From Psoroptes ovis (Eukaryota > Arthropoda > Arachnida > Sarcoptiformes > Psoroptidae), in the NCBI GenBank assembly GCA_002943765.1, contig PQWQ01000029.1:434001-498000 (forward strand): a stretch of DNA of 64,000 bases, in the 5' to 3' direction. The notes beneath the pieces are model-generated. The model searched no databases. It worked only from the letters and a program-made list of their open reading frames with translations, and had not been told where the DNA came from. Shown in pieces: positions 46,769 to 60,586 of this stretch (position 1 is the stretch's first letter; the number at the start of each line of letters is the position of its first letter). The position numbers and the translations under genes were made by a program.

Positions 46769-49700
46769 ATGTCTAAACATCTAAATACAAGATTATTGGA
46801 TCAAAATAATGATCTGAATAATAATAATGAAAATAGCAGCAATGTTGATGTTGATGATAATCAATCAATGATACCAACAATAATACAAGAAATACAATTA
46901 AAGTTGCAGCAATCATCAAAATCATCATCGTCAACGCCACCAACATCAGCAAAATCATCTAGTGATAAAAATAATAATAATCTACCATTCACTCATCATA
47001 ACCAAACGACTAAAATCATTAGTTTGAATCAATTTGATGATAATAATAATAATGTGACACTTTCTATTAATGAAACTGTTAATCAAAATCAAAATAAATC
47101 AATCAAAGATAGTAATAATAATTCCTCTTCGCTAAAAACTTCATACAATTCAGCTTCAACTGCATCGACAACAACATCATTTACACCACAAATATTGAAA
47201 CCAGAAATATTAGAATCATTACATAAATCTGACCATTTCCCAACCATAAGACATCGTTGGAATACGAATGAAGAGATTGCAGCATTATTAATATCAATCG
47301 ATCAACATGAAAAATGGCTTTCAGAAGAAGTAAAATTAAGGTATTTGAAATTGATTTAATTTTAAAAAGAGATCACATTTTTTGTTTGAGAATCGTTTCA
47401 TTTGACTTTTTTTCACTTAATGTGTTGCGTGATTTGATCTATTATGAAATTTTTACTTTCAAACTCATTACTACTATATAATGATGCATTATTGGTGTGC
47501 CTTTTTGGTATTTAAGAAAATGTTCTTAAAACAAAAACCCAAGTAAAAAAAACAAAATTAATTCAAGCAGCCATGATTATTCCATAAATTTTATTATCAC
47601 TATTTCATGATTTTCATATTCGAATCATTCGAATAATTGAGCACATATATTCACAAGAATATATCAAACTTTTTTTATTAGATTTTGCTAGGGCTTTTTT
47701 TGTTTACTTAACTGGTTTGTCTTAGATTTTTCATCGATTTTGCTTAATACGTGCAGGACTCGGGCATTTTAATCATTCAAACTCAAAAAAGTGAACGGCT
47801 TTAACTTTTGAGTGGTTGCTGATTGTATTGAAGAAATTTTTTAATGAGTATTTTCTATATGTGTTTGCATATATGATCTTTTTGTTTTTAATTTTGAATT
47901 TTGAATTCAATTCCGGAGCTTTTTTTTCGGTAGCTGAATGAATATTTCCTTTTTTTTGAAATTATTATTTTGGCTAGGGCTCTCGATTTCATTATTTCGC
48001 ATCGAAATAAATTATTCATAAACATTTCGTTTTGCGTTTGTGTTATTTTTTTATACATTGTATATTGGTTGCATTCTAACATTATCGCAATTAATATCGG
48101 TACATTTGTGTGTAGATGAAGATGAATTTTCAGGAATAGTTATTAATTTGAGATGTGGAGAATTTCCAAAATTTTATTTTATTTTATGTATGTTAAGCTT
48201 TTGTTTGGCTAATTTTTGATTGAATCAAAATTCATCTCATTCGTTTCGCCCAATTCATTAATGTTTAATTATTGAACCGAAAAAAAAATCTTAATGGCAC
48301 ATTAAACACATTGATTTTAAATATATCGATTGATTCGAATATGAATTCAGTAAGACATTTCTCTCATGAAAATATTTATAAATATTTTTGCAAAATCTTA
48401 AAATTAAATTAATTTTGGCAAAACAAATATGTTTTTATTGCATTATTGTATTATATTTCATCCATTGATTATTTTATCAAACTTTATCGATGAATGAATG
48501 AATTCAAATTCAAATTTTCGAGCTTTTTTGATTATGATAAGCACACACACACACCAAACATTAATGACAGGAATTCTCTTTTTCTCCATTTTCATTTACA
48601 TCAGCCGTTTATATTATTCATTATTATTTATTCCTGATAATAATAAATATAATTTGAATAATACAGAATGAATCATCAAACATAATTTTCATTCGATACT
48701 TGTCTTCAATTTTCGTTTTATTTTTATTGACAACTTTTATTATTATTTTTCATCATTTTATATTTATATTTTGGTTCATTATTTGTTGATTATTACTTGG
48801 TCGATATCTTGGTACTCATTCATAGTCCATAATAATAATAATGATAATGATAAACATTATTATTATTATTAAGATAATAAAAATGTAAATTTAGATAGAT
48901 ATATTAAATTACTATTCATAGATGCTAATAGTAATAATCATAATAATAATGATGATGATAATTGACACTTTATTGTTTATTTGAATTTTGTTTTTTTTTT
49001 TCACTTATTACTTTGTACTTTGCAATTGCTATCTATGATTTTTATATAAAAATATGATGATGATGACGATAATGGACCATGATGATGATGATCACCATCA
49101 TCAAAACGGATCATTTTTCAATGAATATTATTATTTTTTGAGAATCAGTATTTATCTATTTTTTCTCTTTATTTTCTCATCAAGACCAAAGAGTGGATCG
49201 ATGCTATTATATTCACGTAAACATGTTCGTTATCGTCGTGATGGTTATTGTTGGAAAAAACGCAAAGATGGTAAGACAACACGTGAAGATCATATGAAGC
49301 TAAAGGTGCAAGGTATTGAATGTATTTATGGCTGCTATGTACATTCAGCTATTTTGCCAACATTTCATCGTCGTTGTTATTGGTTATTGCAGGTAATTTG
49401 GAAACAAAAATTATTTGAAAATTTCCTTATAATTTATTTAAATTAATCAAGAATCCCGATATTGTACTTGTACATTATTTAAATGTACCATATAATGATG
49501 ATAATAAAATGATATCGCCATCATTGAATTCATTGATGGATACACGTAAAGAATGGACGCGTGAAGATCTAGTATTGGAATTGAAACCGATGTGTAAGTT
49601 ACTTTTTTTTTCACTGTTATTATCTCGTGATTTTCAACTAATCATAGGAAAATTCTTGTGAAATTCCCTTCAGAAATTGAGGAAATTTTATACATATCAT

Positions 49701-52700
49701 TTTCTTATGATGATGAATATAAATGATTGATTCGAAAATCAGTGAAAAATAAAAATTCTTTATTTTCGAATGATGCAAATGAATGAATTATCGAGATCCA
49801 AAGCAGTCATAAATGTGTATTCATGATACCAAAGCAAATAAATTTGTACACAATTCCATAGCAAATATTGATGCTTATTTCCTATCTTCTTGTTTCGATG
49901 TTTGAAACATTGATAATAATAATGTTTGCTTTCTTTGCTTAGTAACTGGCTCATTCATTTTCATAATTATGATTGATGATGATGTTTGCCTAATATTTCA
50001 AACTTCTTTTTCCATGTAACAAATAAGCAATGAATCAGTGTGTGTGTTTATATTTGTTTATTTTTGTGTATTTGTATCATTTTCGTCATTTTCATTTCGA
50101 TATGACATTTTTAATTCCAAAAAATAAAAAAAAATGGTTGAATGTGATCGAGAACCGAGAAAAACCATTGTTCTTCATATTTCCTTGTTTAAGACCCTAT
50201 TTTTTAATGAAAAAAAAAATGACATTATGATGCTTGTTTGTAAAAGGATTTTTGCTAGGTGAAAGGTTTCTCCATTATTTTCAACACGGTTGGCAGTTCT
50301 ATAATCTTGATAAAAAATAAACACAATCAAAATACTACTGATGATAATTGATGATAGATAAATACCAAAATATCAATTCGATAATTCTGCTGTTCATGGC
50401 CGAATTTAATATTGATTGATATTTTCGATAACTAGTTTTCACATAGTTTCCATTTCTATCATTTATATAGTTTTGTCTTTCATCACACATTTTGATAATT
50501 GATAATAATTTTTAATAAGTTTTTCTTTGCTATTAATTCTAAATTCTGTTTTCAACGAAAATGAAAATCGATCGATTGTTCAATTTTTTTTATTATTTGT
50601 TTTGTCTATCCTTTTTTGTTACAACGACGAAAATCTTGAAAATGATTTCGATATAATTCCTGTATTATATATCAGTATGCTTATTAGATAGGAATAATAA
50701 TTTTTGTCATAAGGCGCATCTAAAATTGGCAACATTTCCATTATTATTATTACTATTATTTTGGATAAAAACAATAAAAAATCATTTTATTCTTCGAAAA
50801 TTTTTTTCATTAGTTCAAATATTGTCATTGTTACTCGTCAATTTTCAAGATTTCTGGTTCTTTCTTTCTCTATTCTTTCAATCGGTTCTATTTATCTATT
50901 TATTTATTTTTGTATTATTGCATTGTACAATTATAATATGCTTCGTTCATTATGATTATTATGGTTTGAAGAATAACGAAAGACGGAATTAAAAAAATTT
51001 CCGGTCATCATAATGATCATTTTGGAAGAAATCATTAGGCCGATCTACTCATTCATATATGATTATAAAAATGTTTTCAATTATTTAGTTTTTTTTAAAT
51101 GATACGAATATAGATTTTTCATTAAAAATTATATAGTTACAATTACATCGAACTGGAATATCTGTGTCAAAATGTCATCATCATTGTTTGTTTGTTCGTT
51201 GATTCTAGACGACATTTTATTGAAAATGAAATTACAATGTGTTTAGATGTTGTTTGATTGAAATGAGCTAAAAAAAAGTCACAAGTCCATCGGGTGAAGA
51301 CCGGAAAAATTGAAAATTGAAAAAATTTACTTATTTGTCTATCCATTTATGATTCATTCGAGTAATGGTATGATAATAATAAAAATAATAATGTCTTTGT
51401 CTTGTTTGATGATCATCAATTATATTTAGAATGATCATAGACAAAAATCAACATTGAAAATTTGTCGTTTTCCTATGTTTACTCTCTAAAAACATTAAAG
51501 GATTCCTCATCATTTCTTTTTGCTGCCAAAAATTAATCAAAAAAACAATAAATGTACCGCATCATATACAAAGTTTTCAATTTTCAATTTACATAGATAA
51601 CATGTAGTAGATAAATAAATTGTTTCTATGAAAAGTCATTAAATGACTGAGCAGAAATATACAATGTCATCATTGGTGGACATATTAACTGTAACAATAG
51701 ATCCATGAATAAATAATGATGCTATCATCATCATTATTATTACTATTTTCTAATTTGTTGATCTGTCTGTGTTTTAATTAATAATTTTTTTGGTGTTTGT
51801 TTGTTCATTTGAAAATACTATATTCTATAGTCTTTACATTGAATGAAAAAGAAAATGGTGAAATTGGTGATGAATTAGAGCATTCAACATTGGATACGAT
51901 TGAACAAATTGTTCAACAATTATTAATTAAACAACGAGTTCGATTAAAAACAATTGAGCAGGAAGCATCGAATCAATTGATTTTTAACAATAATCCTAAT
52001 CATGATTATCAAACAACATCGATTACAATGCCAAATGATCTTTTATCGATGCGTATGATTAAAAATTCAGATTTGAAAAATGATTTTTCCAATTTCAAAC
52101 AACGGTTATCAGATCAATATCAACACAAAGCTAATATTTATGCAACACATAACTTTGATAGTATCAACGGTAATCGGCAACAACAAAAACAACTTCAAAA
52201 TATTCAAACACATCAAATTTTTGCTAGCCTTTCATCTGGACAAATTATGGATGCACAAACATTGACCACTAGGAAAGGATCTTCAATAATCAATGATAAT
52301 CAAAAAAATACATCGACAACTTCATCATCAAAATTATCATCGATTGAGCATGATGGTAAAATTATTACGGCAACAAATGAAATAATTGATATAAATGGAA
52401 ATTCGAATATTGTTGTCAATAATAATAATGATGATAATAGCTTACATATTGGCCGTAATACACCGAAAACGGTATGTGTATCCATTCGATTTCCTTGATA
52501 TATCAAATTATTATTGTATTGATTATTTAAATTTATTTATAAATTTAAAATTCACCATGTATTACAATGTATTTCAAAAACAAAATTTGAAAAATGCAAT
52601 GCAGTGAAGTGAACATTTGTGAGAGGCTTCTACAGCTATTTAAAATACTGCATAGTTATCATACTTTTTTGGTGAATAGAAACAAATGCAAAATATGAAA

Positions 52701-55700
52701 AATTCAATCAATTAATATCTAAATTATCACATTTCTAAATATAGTACTACAATTCATTTGAAAAGAAATTATTCTCATTTCATTTTTGTTTTGTCTAGCA
52801 ATCAAATATTTTTGTTTCGTTTTCAGAGAATTGATAATTTAGAAATATATTGTGCAAAGACACTGTATAAATGAAAAATGAAATGAAATATTCATTACAC
52901 ATTTTATGGTTTCACATTTTTCGTTGTATTTCGGTATTGAAAATATCTATTTAATAATCACATTAATGATGATGATGATGATGATGATGAGAGAAAGCAG
53001 GCGACCTTCAAATAATAATAAAAATAAAACTAGCTAAATGTATTCTTTTTTTATTGTCATCATACCAGTTTCCAAGTTTGAGTTTATCGAGACGTCTAAG
53101 GAGTTCTGGAGACGATCACAACAAATCAACATATCCACAAATTCCATAAGACCCATCAACATATAAATATTTTACATCATCATACTCATTCATTCAGTAT
53201 TACATTCATTTAATTACTCAGTCTCATAATTATTTCTCATTCATTAATTTCATTTTGTAATTTTTAACATTTCTCTTTATTCCAAAGGTGCAAATGCCCT
53301 AGCAGTGCACCATTAAATAAATATATTATTATATTATTAAAAAAAGTTTGAGTTTATGGTTCGGAATATTTCTGTTTATATAAATTATGTACATGTGTAT
53401 TGAATTTTCCAGAGTAAATTTGATCGGGTGTGGTTGAGAGAATGGTAGAAAAAATGAACAAAAAGATTAAAATGATTAAAACAATGTATAATGATTCAGC
53501 ATATGAAACCCAAAAACTAAAATTAAAAATTGTCATTTTTGAAAAGATATTCATTTTCCAATTTGAATACACTATTCAGAAACAGTAAAAGGGAGACAAA
53601 AAGTATTTTTGTTACTATTTTCAGTATCGATATATTAGGTTGTCCGATAAATTCTTGCCGATTTTCTCATGATTTTCTACGATATAATCAGCAAAAACTT
53701 TCCGGACAACCAAATACATTGATAAATATTACAATGTCATTTTTAAAGCAAAGAAATATTATCAAGCTGAAGCATAGAATTATTATTTTTGATGATCGAT
53801 CATAATAATAACAATGCACGGAAAATATTCTGACCAGAGAAAAAAAGTTACATCTATGCAAAAATATATTTGAATTTTAATGATTATTTTTTGAAAAAAC
53901 ACCCAAAAACGAGTGAATAAGTAAATAATAAATAATCATGATTAGTATGAATGAGAAAATGATTGAAACCTATTTTTACCCATTGTCTCTACCACCCGTA
54001 ATGATTATCATTATCATAATTTATACCATGATTCCTCAATGAATTATCTCTGATTGATGATAATAAATGAATGAATGAATGATAATGATTTTTTGATGAA
54101 ATTTAGATTTTATTCATTCATCAAAATTATTGTGATTATTAGATTTGTGAATGTGAAAATATTAAAATGGATTTTCCAGACACAATCATCATTCAAATTT
54201 CAAATTCTATACTTGATGATATTTTTTTCATTTATGTATTTTTTCCATTGATTCAATTTTTTTTAAATCTTTTTTTTTCGGTTATCTCGATTTTTCACCG
54301 GAAAGAATGCGGTACAGCTTGTGCAACTGACATCAGCAAATGCAGCAATGTGCCAATTAAATCCGAATGGTGCTGCTGGCAGTGCTAATACACCATCATC
54401 GACATCAATCAATCATGGTCAGCGAATATGTTCAAATCATTTTCCACAACAACATCATCATCATCCGAATACGATTAAAATTGAAAGAGCTTCAACAATT
54501 AATCAACCATTATCATCTACACAGCATCATCATCATCAACAACAACAATCAACATCATTGATATTGAACATGTCACAAATACAATCTAGTTTTATAATTG
54601 TAAATCAAAATTCAAATAATAACAAAAATAATGATAATTCATCACATCATAGAAATCAGCAGCAAATTAATTTATCAAACAATGATGAAAATAATATTAA
54701 TAATAACACTCTTCTATCTAATCAATCTACACCGATTACATTTGTAGCTTATCGTCATCGTACCGGTTCTATGAATTCATCAATGATACCAACGTCAAAC
54801 AATGAAACGATAAAATTATCCATTCCGTCATCGTCAACAATAACAGCACAACAACAACAGCAGCAGCAACAACAATCTATTTGTGCATTCAAAGTGCCCA
54901 TTAATGTCGGTAGTATTCGACAGCAACAGCAACCGGATAATCAAATGTTTTGTGCATTAACAAACACTAAAAATTCTGTGATGACGCCAATTTTTACGAC
55001 AAGTACTACCATTAATTTTCCGAATAATGATAATAATTATAAAAATGATAATAATAATTTAATGACCACAGTGTCCAATCCAATGTCTGCATTATCTAAT
55101 GATAATGATGATGATATTTCAATGGCCGAAATCGAAATGGATCCATTAAGTGATCTCGATAATCGAACATTTCATTTAGGTATCTTTCTTTTTTTGACCA
55201 TTTTTTGAGAATTTTTGAAGAATTTTTGCTGTTAACCATGCTATTTGTATTCTTTATCTCGTTGACAAGATGATGAAGAATCAATGTTGATATGTACCAG
55301 TAATGCATCTACACCTGAACATCATTTATTAAGCCAAAATAATCTCAATCATTTTGTGAACAGTAGTGATTGTAATGATGGAAATAATGATAATTATTCA
55401 AATCAAAATAATGTAAAATTATCAATACCAAATTCTCATGGTTCAAATTACGCTGGTCATGATCACAATAATGATGCTGATATAAATAATTTCATTCACC
55501 AAAACTCGCCATCAACAACAAATAATGATGACGAGACTAATTTTGATTCATTCGATACTTTATTTGATATTGATAATGATAATAGTTTGATAAATTGTTT
55601 ACAATTAGATACAAATTCTAAGCCAACTAACACATCGAATGCAAACCATTTGATGTCTAAAGAATTAACACAACGAAGAACTAGTCATAATCATCATCAA

Positions 55701-56679
55701 CATATAATTGGTCGTGATAGTTTAATTAATTCAATTAATTATGATCATAATGATCGCTTAGCTTTATTAAATAATGATATTGATAATTCATATTCAAAAA
55801 ATGATAAAAATAATCAAAATCAATCAACGCATTCAATAAATGAACATTCGTCAACAATTCATCATTGTCGATCGTTGTCATTTAGTCATAATCAAAATAG
55901 TGATTCATGTAAACAGCAACATCATTCAATTAATTTAATGAATATATCTCATTGTGATGAGACATTTGGCTCTAATCATGATAATGTCAATAGAAATGAT
56001 AATATCAACAATAATAATGCGAATAATAATGATAATGATAATAATCATAAAAATGATAATAATAATAGCAGCAAAAATAACACTGCAACTGCAATCGATT
56101 TCATGGATCATGAAGAAATAACACCATCAGATGAGATTTTATTTAATCTAGATACATTCGATATGTTTGGTGAATTTGATCATTTAGATGATGATGATCA
56201 TCATCATCAAGATGCAACCACTGATCTTGGCAATATAACATCATCAAACATAAATAATGATAATAACAATGAAAAGGATAATAATAATAATTCTAACAAT
56301 AACGTCATGAATGCTAATCAATCTCAACATACACAGAATAATAGAACAGCAACTATTGCTGCCAATAAAATAAATAATACTATTAATAATGATAATAATT
56401 CTCATATCAATTCATCTGGTTTGATTCGTCCATCGTCGGAAACTTATCGTAAAATTCAATCGATTGATTCAAATTTAAAACGTACCGATTCTGAATTAGA
56501 ACATAATGATATATGTGTTAAAGAATTATTTTGGTTTGATAATGACAGTAAACTTGTAGAGGCATCAAAATCAATTATAAGGGGAGATACATCATCAAGC
56601 TCAACAATATCAAAATCAAATGATAACCAAAATAATAGGAACCTTGTTGATGATGACACCAGCGGAACTATTTGCATTG

Positions 56680-56710
<31 letters not shown>

Positions 56711-59700
56711 CAGTAGTAGTACAACACCGATTGACGTCACTGTTGATGAGAATGGAAATTTATCCATAACAAAAACAAGAAGGGCGTCCACTGTTGCTGT
56801 TAATGGTTTAATGAATTCAATGAAAACACTGACAACAACAGCAGCAGCAACGGCGGCTAAAACAATGACACAAAATTATCCATTACTAAAAAGACAATTA
56901 AGTACTGCCAATTTATTTACGATTAAAAATAATAATGGATCGACGACTGCTGATCGTGATTTTCAATCATCACAACAGCATCATCATCAACAGCAATCAT
57001 CATTATCGACATCAACAATGTCATTATTATCGACAGACCAAAACAAAACGCAGCAGCAGCAACAGAATAAAAAATTCTTAAACAATAATTCATTTAATAC
57101 ATTATTGGATGCATTTATTAGAAACAGTAGTGATGGTAATCCTCAAACAATTAATCAAACAACAACAGACCAGACAGATTCGAATAATATTTTGAATCAA
57201 ATAACAGATTATTCACCTGAATGGTGTTATACCGAAGGTATGTCATTCATTATTTCCTTAAATTATTTTCCTTTTTATCTTTTCATACTAATCATTCATA
57301 ATGATCATAATTATTATGTTTGAAAAAAATAAATTATTATCCCTTGCAATCGCGAACATAAATGATTGAATTTTATTATTATTATCTTTATTTTATTATT
57401 ATTTAATCATTATTATTTCAAACCAAAACCGCCCAATTTTATGGTTTGAAAGAAAAAAAATATGTTTCAAATTTTATGTATTTATATTGAAACATATGCC
57501 AGATATATTCGAATGTTTCTTATGTGAATATTCATTCATTCATTCAACATTCATATTTAAAAATTTTGGGCCATTTTATTTTTAGTTGCCATTTTGTTAT
57601 AAGTACCTAGTAACATAAGTATCTATGAATTTATTTTAAAGAAAATATTACTTAATTCAAGAGAATAATACTTGGAAAAACTTTATTCTATTTTTGAAAA
57701 AAAAATCATTATCAGTATTAACTTCAAGAACCAAATGAATTCATTCAGCATACATTAGTTCTGCTATATGTGGCAACAATGACAACCTACCAATTTGACA
57801 TTACTCAATTGAATCATCAAATTTTTTGAAAAAAAAAAATTGCAGAAACTTATTTCGGTTCGATGACTTTTGGCTGTTTGTTTATGATGATGAGAATCAT
57901 TAACCTTTGAGTGAATTTATAAATAATATTTCTAATTTGATTTAAACCATACTTATTTTCATCATTAATATCACATTATTACCCTGTTTAAAAGTAATGA
58001 TTTTTATTATTTTTTTCATTTAATTGAATTTGGTAGCTGCTATTGCATTGCTTTTGTTGTCGGTTGCGTTGCAACCAACGCTGCTGCAAATGTGTTTTTG
58101 TATATTTCATTCCATATTCCATGGGATAATATTTTTTTCTTCAAAATCGCGTGTCATTAGATCATTGAATCTAACTAATAATGATAAATTTTTACTGTAT
58201 TTGGGCAAAATGAAAATGAAAAAATTTCAATTTTTTAAAAACTCAAAATGTAAAATGAAATTGATTTCGAAGAGTATAAAATACCACGATTATTTGCTAT
58301 GTTTGATCATTACTAGCTTTTTTTGAATTTTTTCTTTCAATTCACTATTCGAGAAAGACAAATTCACTCATTTTCCCATACATTTTCTTCCGATTCAATT
58401 TCTTGTTCAATAATGATTCACTTTGGAATGAGTAATTTAGTTGAAAAAAATTGCATTTTCTAATTTCAATCACTTATTTATCATGATTTCGAAGATAGCA
58501 ATAATAATAATCCGCTCAGTTAAAGACCAGCACCTTTTGAAATGAGCATAATATATCACTATTTTTAGGATATTTCAATTTCTAGCTGAAAATGGTGCAG
58601 AATTATCAATGACTTCTAAATTTCATTCTCCAATTTTTACGTTTTAATTTTTTCACGTTTTTCGGGTTTTTATTTGTTTTGCTTTATTAATATTTGACTG
58701 TTCGTGTGTATAGTATAAAACATTTATATTAATATCGACCTACATTATTTTCATTATCTAAATATTTATATTATCATTCAAATGATAATATACATTTCAT
58801 TTTATTTAGTTACAAAAATTATTTCTACTTTTCAGCTTAAAAATGATAATAATAATATTTATGACATAATGAATCAAGCTTTAGCAAGTTGACCATCATT
58901 AATTTACGGTTACTAAGGGTTTTTCACAATATTAAAATTGTTTTGCATTTGTTGAGTTAAACTAGTTATTCTATGTTAATAAATATTGATTTGAATTTAT
59001 ATCAGATGGCATTGATTCATTTTTTCTGAAAATTTCTGCAGAATTTCTCATATTTAACTCATAGACTTTTTTCCATATCTCACGGGAAATGCGATGCTTA
59101 CTTTGAATATTCTCGTCTTAAAGACTTTTTTGATGTGAATTGATTGCATCAAATTCAATATTTATATTATTTTTCATCACAAAAAATCTTTTCAATTTTT
59201 TTATTGGAAAATAAATATCGATTTTCTTCGTTCACATATTTATTCAAATATTAATCGATTTAAATCAATATTTCTTGAGGGCTATTTTTTATTTTTGAAG
59301 GTCTTAGTTTGCATTTTTTTCTCGGAACAAATAAAAGTGTATGAAATAATATTGTTTCGATGTTCTCGTATTCTATTATTATCTATGTTTGTGCGATTAT
59401 TTCAGTCTATGTATTCTCTATAATAACTTTAAAAGGAAAAATGTATTTATCGTTTAATGTTGAAAATATTTAGATCATATTTTCAATTAACTTTTATTTT
59501 TTTAGGTGGAATCAAAGTTTTAGTTGCTGGACCATGGTATAATGATCCGAATTTGAATAATCATTATTCAATATTATTCGATAATATTCCAGTGCAAACT
59601 GAATTAGTACAAAATGGTTTATTACGCTGTTTTAGTCCTAAACATGAACCGGGTCTAATCACATTGCAAGTATCATGTAATGATATTATCATATCTAATT

Positions 59701-59807
59701 CAGTAATATTTGAATATCGTAATTCTGTTGATTGTAATAATAATAATAATAATGAAATACAATATTCAAAAAATATAAACAATCCTTCAAAAATAAAAGC
59801 AAAGCAA
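46769..59807 (+). CDS. Camta: CAMTA calmodulin-binding transcription activator (N-terminal to TIG domain)
   Basis: Exons 46769-47340, 49185-49392, 49452-49593, 51831-52471, 54306-55179, 55270-57237, 59506-59807; phases agree and give 1,569 residues. The CG-1 DNA-binding domain spans ~158-340: HRWNTNEEIAALLIS, RPKSGSMLLYSRKHVRYRRDGYCWKKRKDGKTTRE, VQGIECIYGCYVHS, TFHRRCYWLLQNPDIVLVHYLNVP. A very long Asn/Asp/Gln-rich region follows, then ITDYSPEWCYTEGG leading into a TIG domain (~1458-1555: KVLVAGPWYND, LLRCFSPKHEPGLITLQV, FEYRN). CAMTAs bind DNA through CG-1 and calmodulin through IQ motifs. Ankyrin and IQ exons are not visible. After 59807 a short exon (59886-59906, ERIESE then stop) would end the protein; otherwise further exons lie outside the window. 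Confidence 0.93.
47341..49184. other. CAMTA intron 1
   Basis: 1.8 kb intron splitting the CG-1 domain after VKLR. Simple-sequence (AAT/GAT) runs near 48830-48960 and 49050-49100; no further exon or repeat family identified. Confidence 0.7.
49594..51830. other. CAMTA intron 3
   Basis: 2.2 kb, AT-rich; no MITE copy or coding exon seen. Open frames at 50030-50230 and 50726-50992 have hydrophobic low-complexity translations typical of T-rich intron sequence. Confidence 0.7.
53088..53343 (+). mobile_element. 5'-truncated LINE (non-LTR retrotransposon) 3' end
   Basis: Flanked by a 14-bp direct repeat AAGTTTGAGTTTAT (53074-53087 and 53344-53357), a target-site duplication. Starts within a reading frame (ETSKEFWRRSQQINISTN... 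stop), probably the C-terminus of the reverse-transcriptase ORF, followed by ~150 bp of 3' UTR, a stem-loop GGTGCA...TGCACC (53287-53311) and an A-rich end. The clade cannot be told from this fragment. Confidence 0.75.
53635..53714. mobile_element. 80-bp mariner-like MITE, copy 5 (opposite orientation)
   Basis: TTAGGTTGTCCGATAAATTC at the left, inner sequence reversed relative to copies 1, 3 and 4, ending CCGGACAACCAAA; TA at 53633-53634 and 53715-53716. Exactly 80 bp, in CAMTA intron 4. Confidence 0.85.
57238..59505. other. CAMTA intron 6
   Basis: 2.3 kb intron between GluGly-coding bases of the PEG motif before the TIG domain. AT-rich, no exon or repeat recognised. Confidence 0.7.
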
Positions 59808-60444
59808 GTAAGTAAATGACTTACAAATTATTTTGACCAATGATTCAATAATTCAACACAAAAAATCTCAATCTTTCTCTTTTAGGAACGAATAGAATCT
59901 GAATAGACATTCGAATGGCATCCTTTTACACAAGACTTGATTAATATCTACGAATCGAAAAAAAGGTGGTAAATATTCTATTAATTTAAAAAGGTAAAAA
60001 TAATGATATAAATTGAATATGATTGAAGAAACAAAGTTTAAATCCAAAGTCGAATGTAATACGATCGAATCGTTTACAATTGACTTCATTATTAACTATA
60101 TTTACTAGTGTTTGCTTTAAATCACAAGAATTAGATGAAATTTTCTCAGGGAATCTTTCGAAATCTCATGTTTTTGAGTAAATGCATTTTATTTATCATA
60201 TTTTGACTGTTTCTATTAGAGATTCTATTCGAGAAAATAAGAGTAAAAAAAGAGCGAATTCTCATGTCCATCCCGAATTACTGAGAAGACAGAAAAACTT
60301 TTGATTTTAACATGTTTTTTTTTCATTTTCTCAATAATCAATCAATCAATAATTCGATTCTATTTCGAGAGTAAAAAAGAAAGATTTTCATCGAATTTGA
60401 TTTGATTCAACAATCAGTTAATTGAATGAATGTATGTGTAAATA

Positions 60445-60586
60445 ATTGACGTACAATTCACAAATAAAAAAATATCGGATTGTCCAAATAAATTGATGCC
60501 AATTTTCAATGAGCATTAACGTTGATTCAATGGTGGACAACTTATTGAACAATTCAATATTTTCTTTATATGAATTGTACGTCAAT
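60445..60586. repeat. 16-bp inverted repeat flanking MITE copy 6
   Basis: ATTGACGTACAATTCA (60445-60460) and its exact reverse complement at 60571-60586 enclose the sixth MITE copy. It may be the TIR of a second, older element into which the MITE inserted. Confidence 0.65.
60475..60545. mobile_element. Mariner-like MITE, copy 6 (short, decayed)
   Basis: TCGGATTGTCCAAATAAATTGATGCC at the left and GTGGACAACTTA at the right, matching the family ends but ~71 bp and diverged. TA precedes it at 60473-60474; the right target site is not intact. Confidence 0.6.

Larger units (their letters stand above)
52472..54305. other. CAMTA intron 4 with two transposon insertions
   Basis: 1.8 kb intron carrying a (GAT)n run (~52967-52990), a truncated LINE (53088-53343) and MITE copy 5 (53635-53714). 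Confidence 0.75.
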
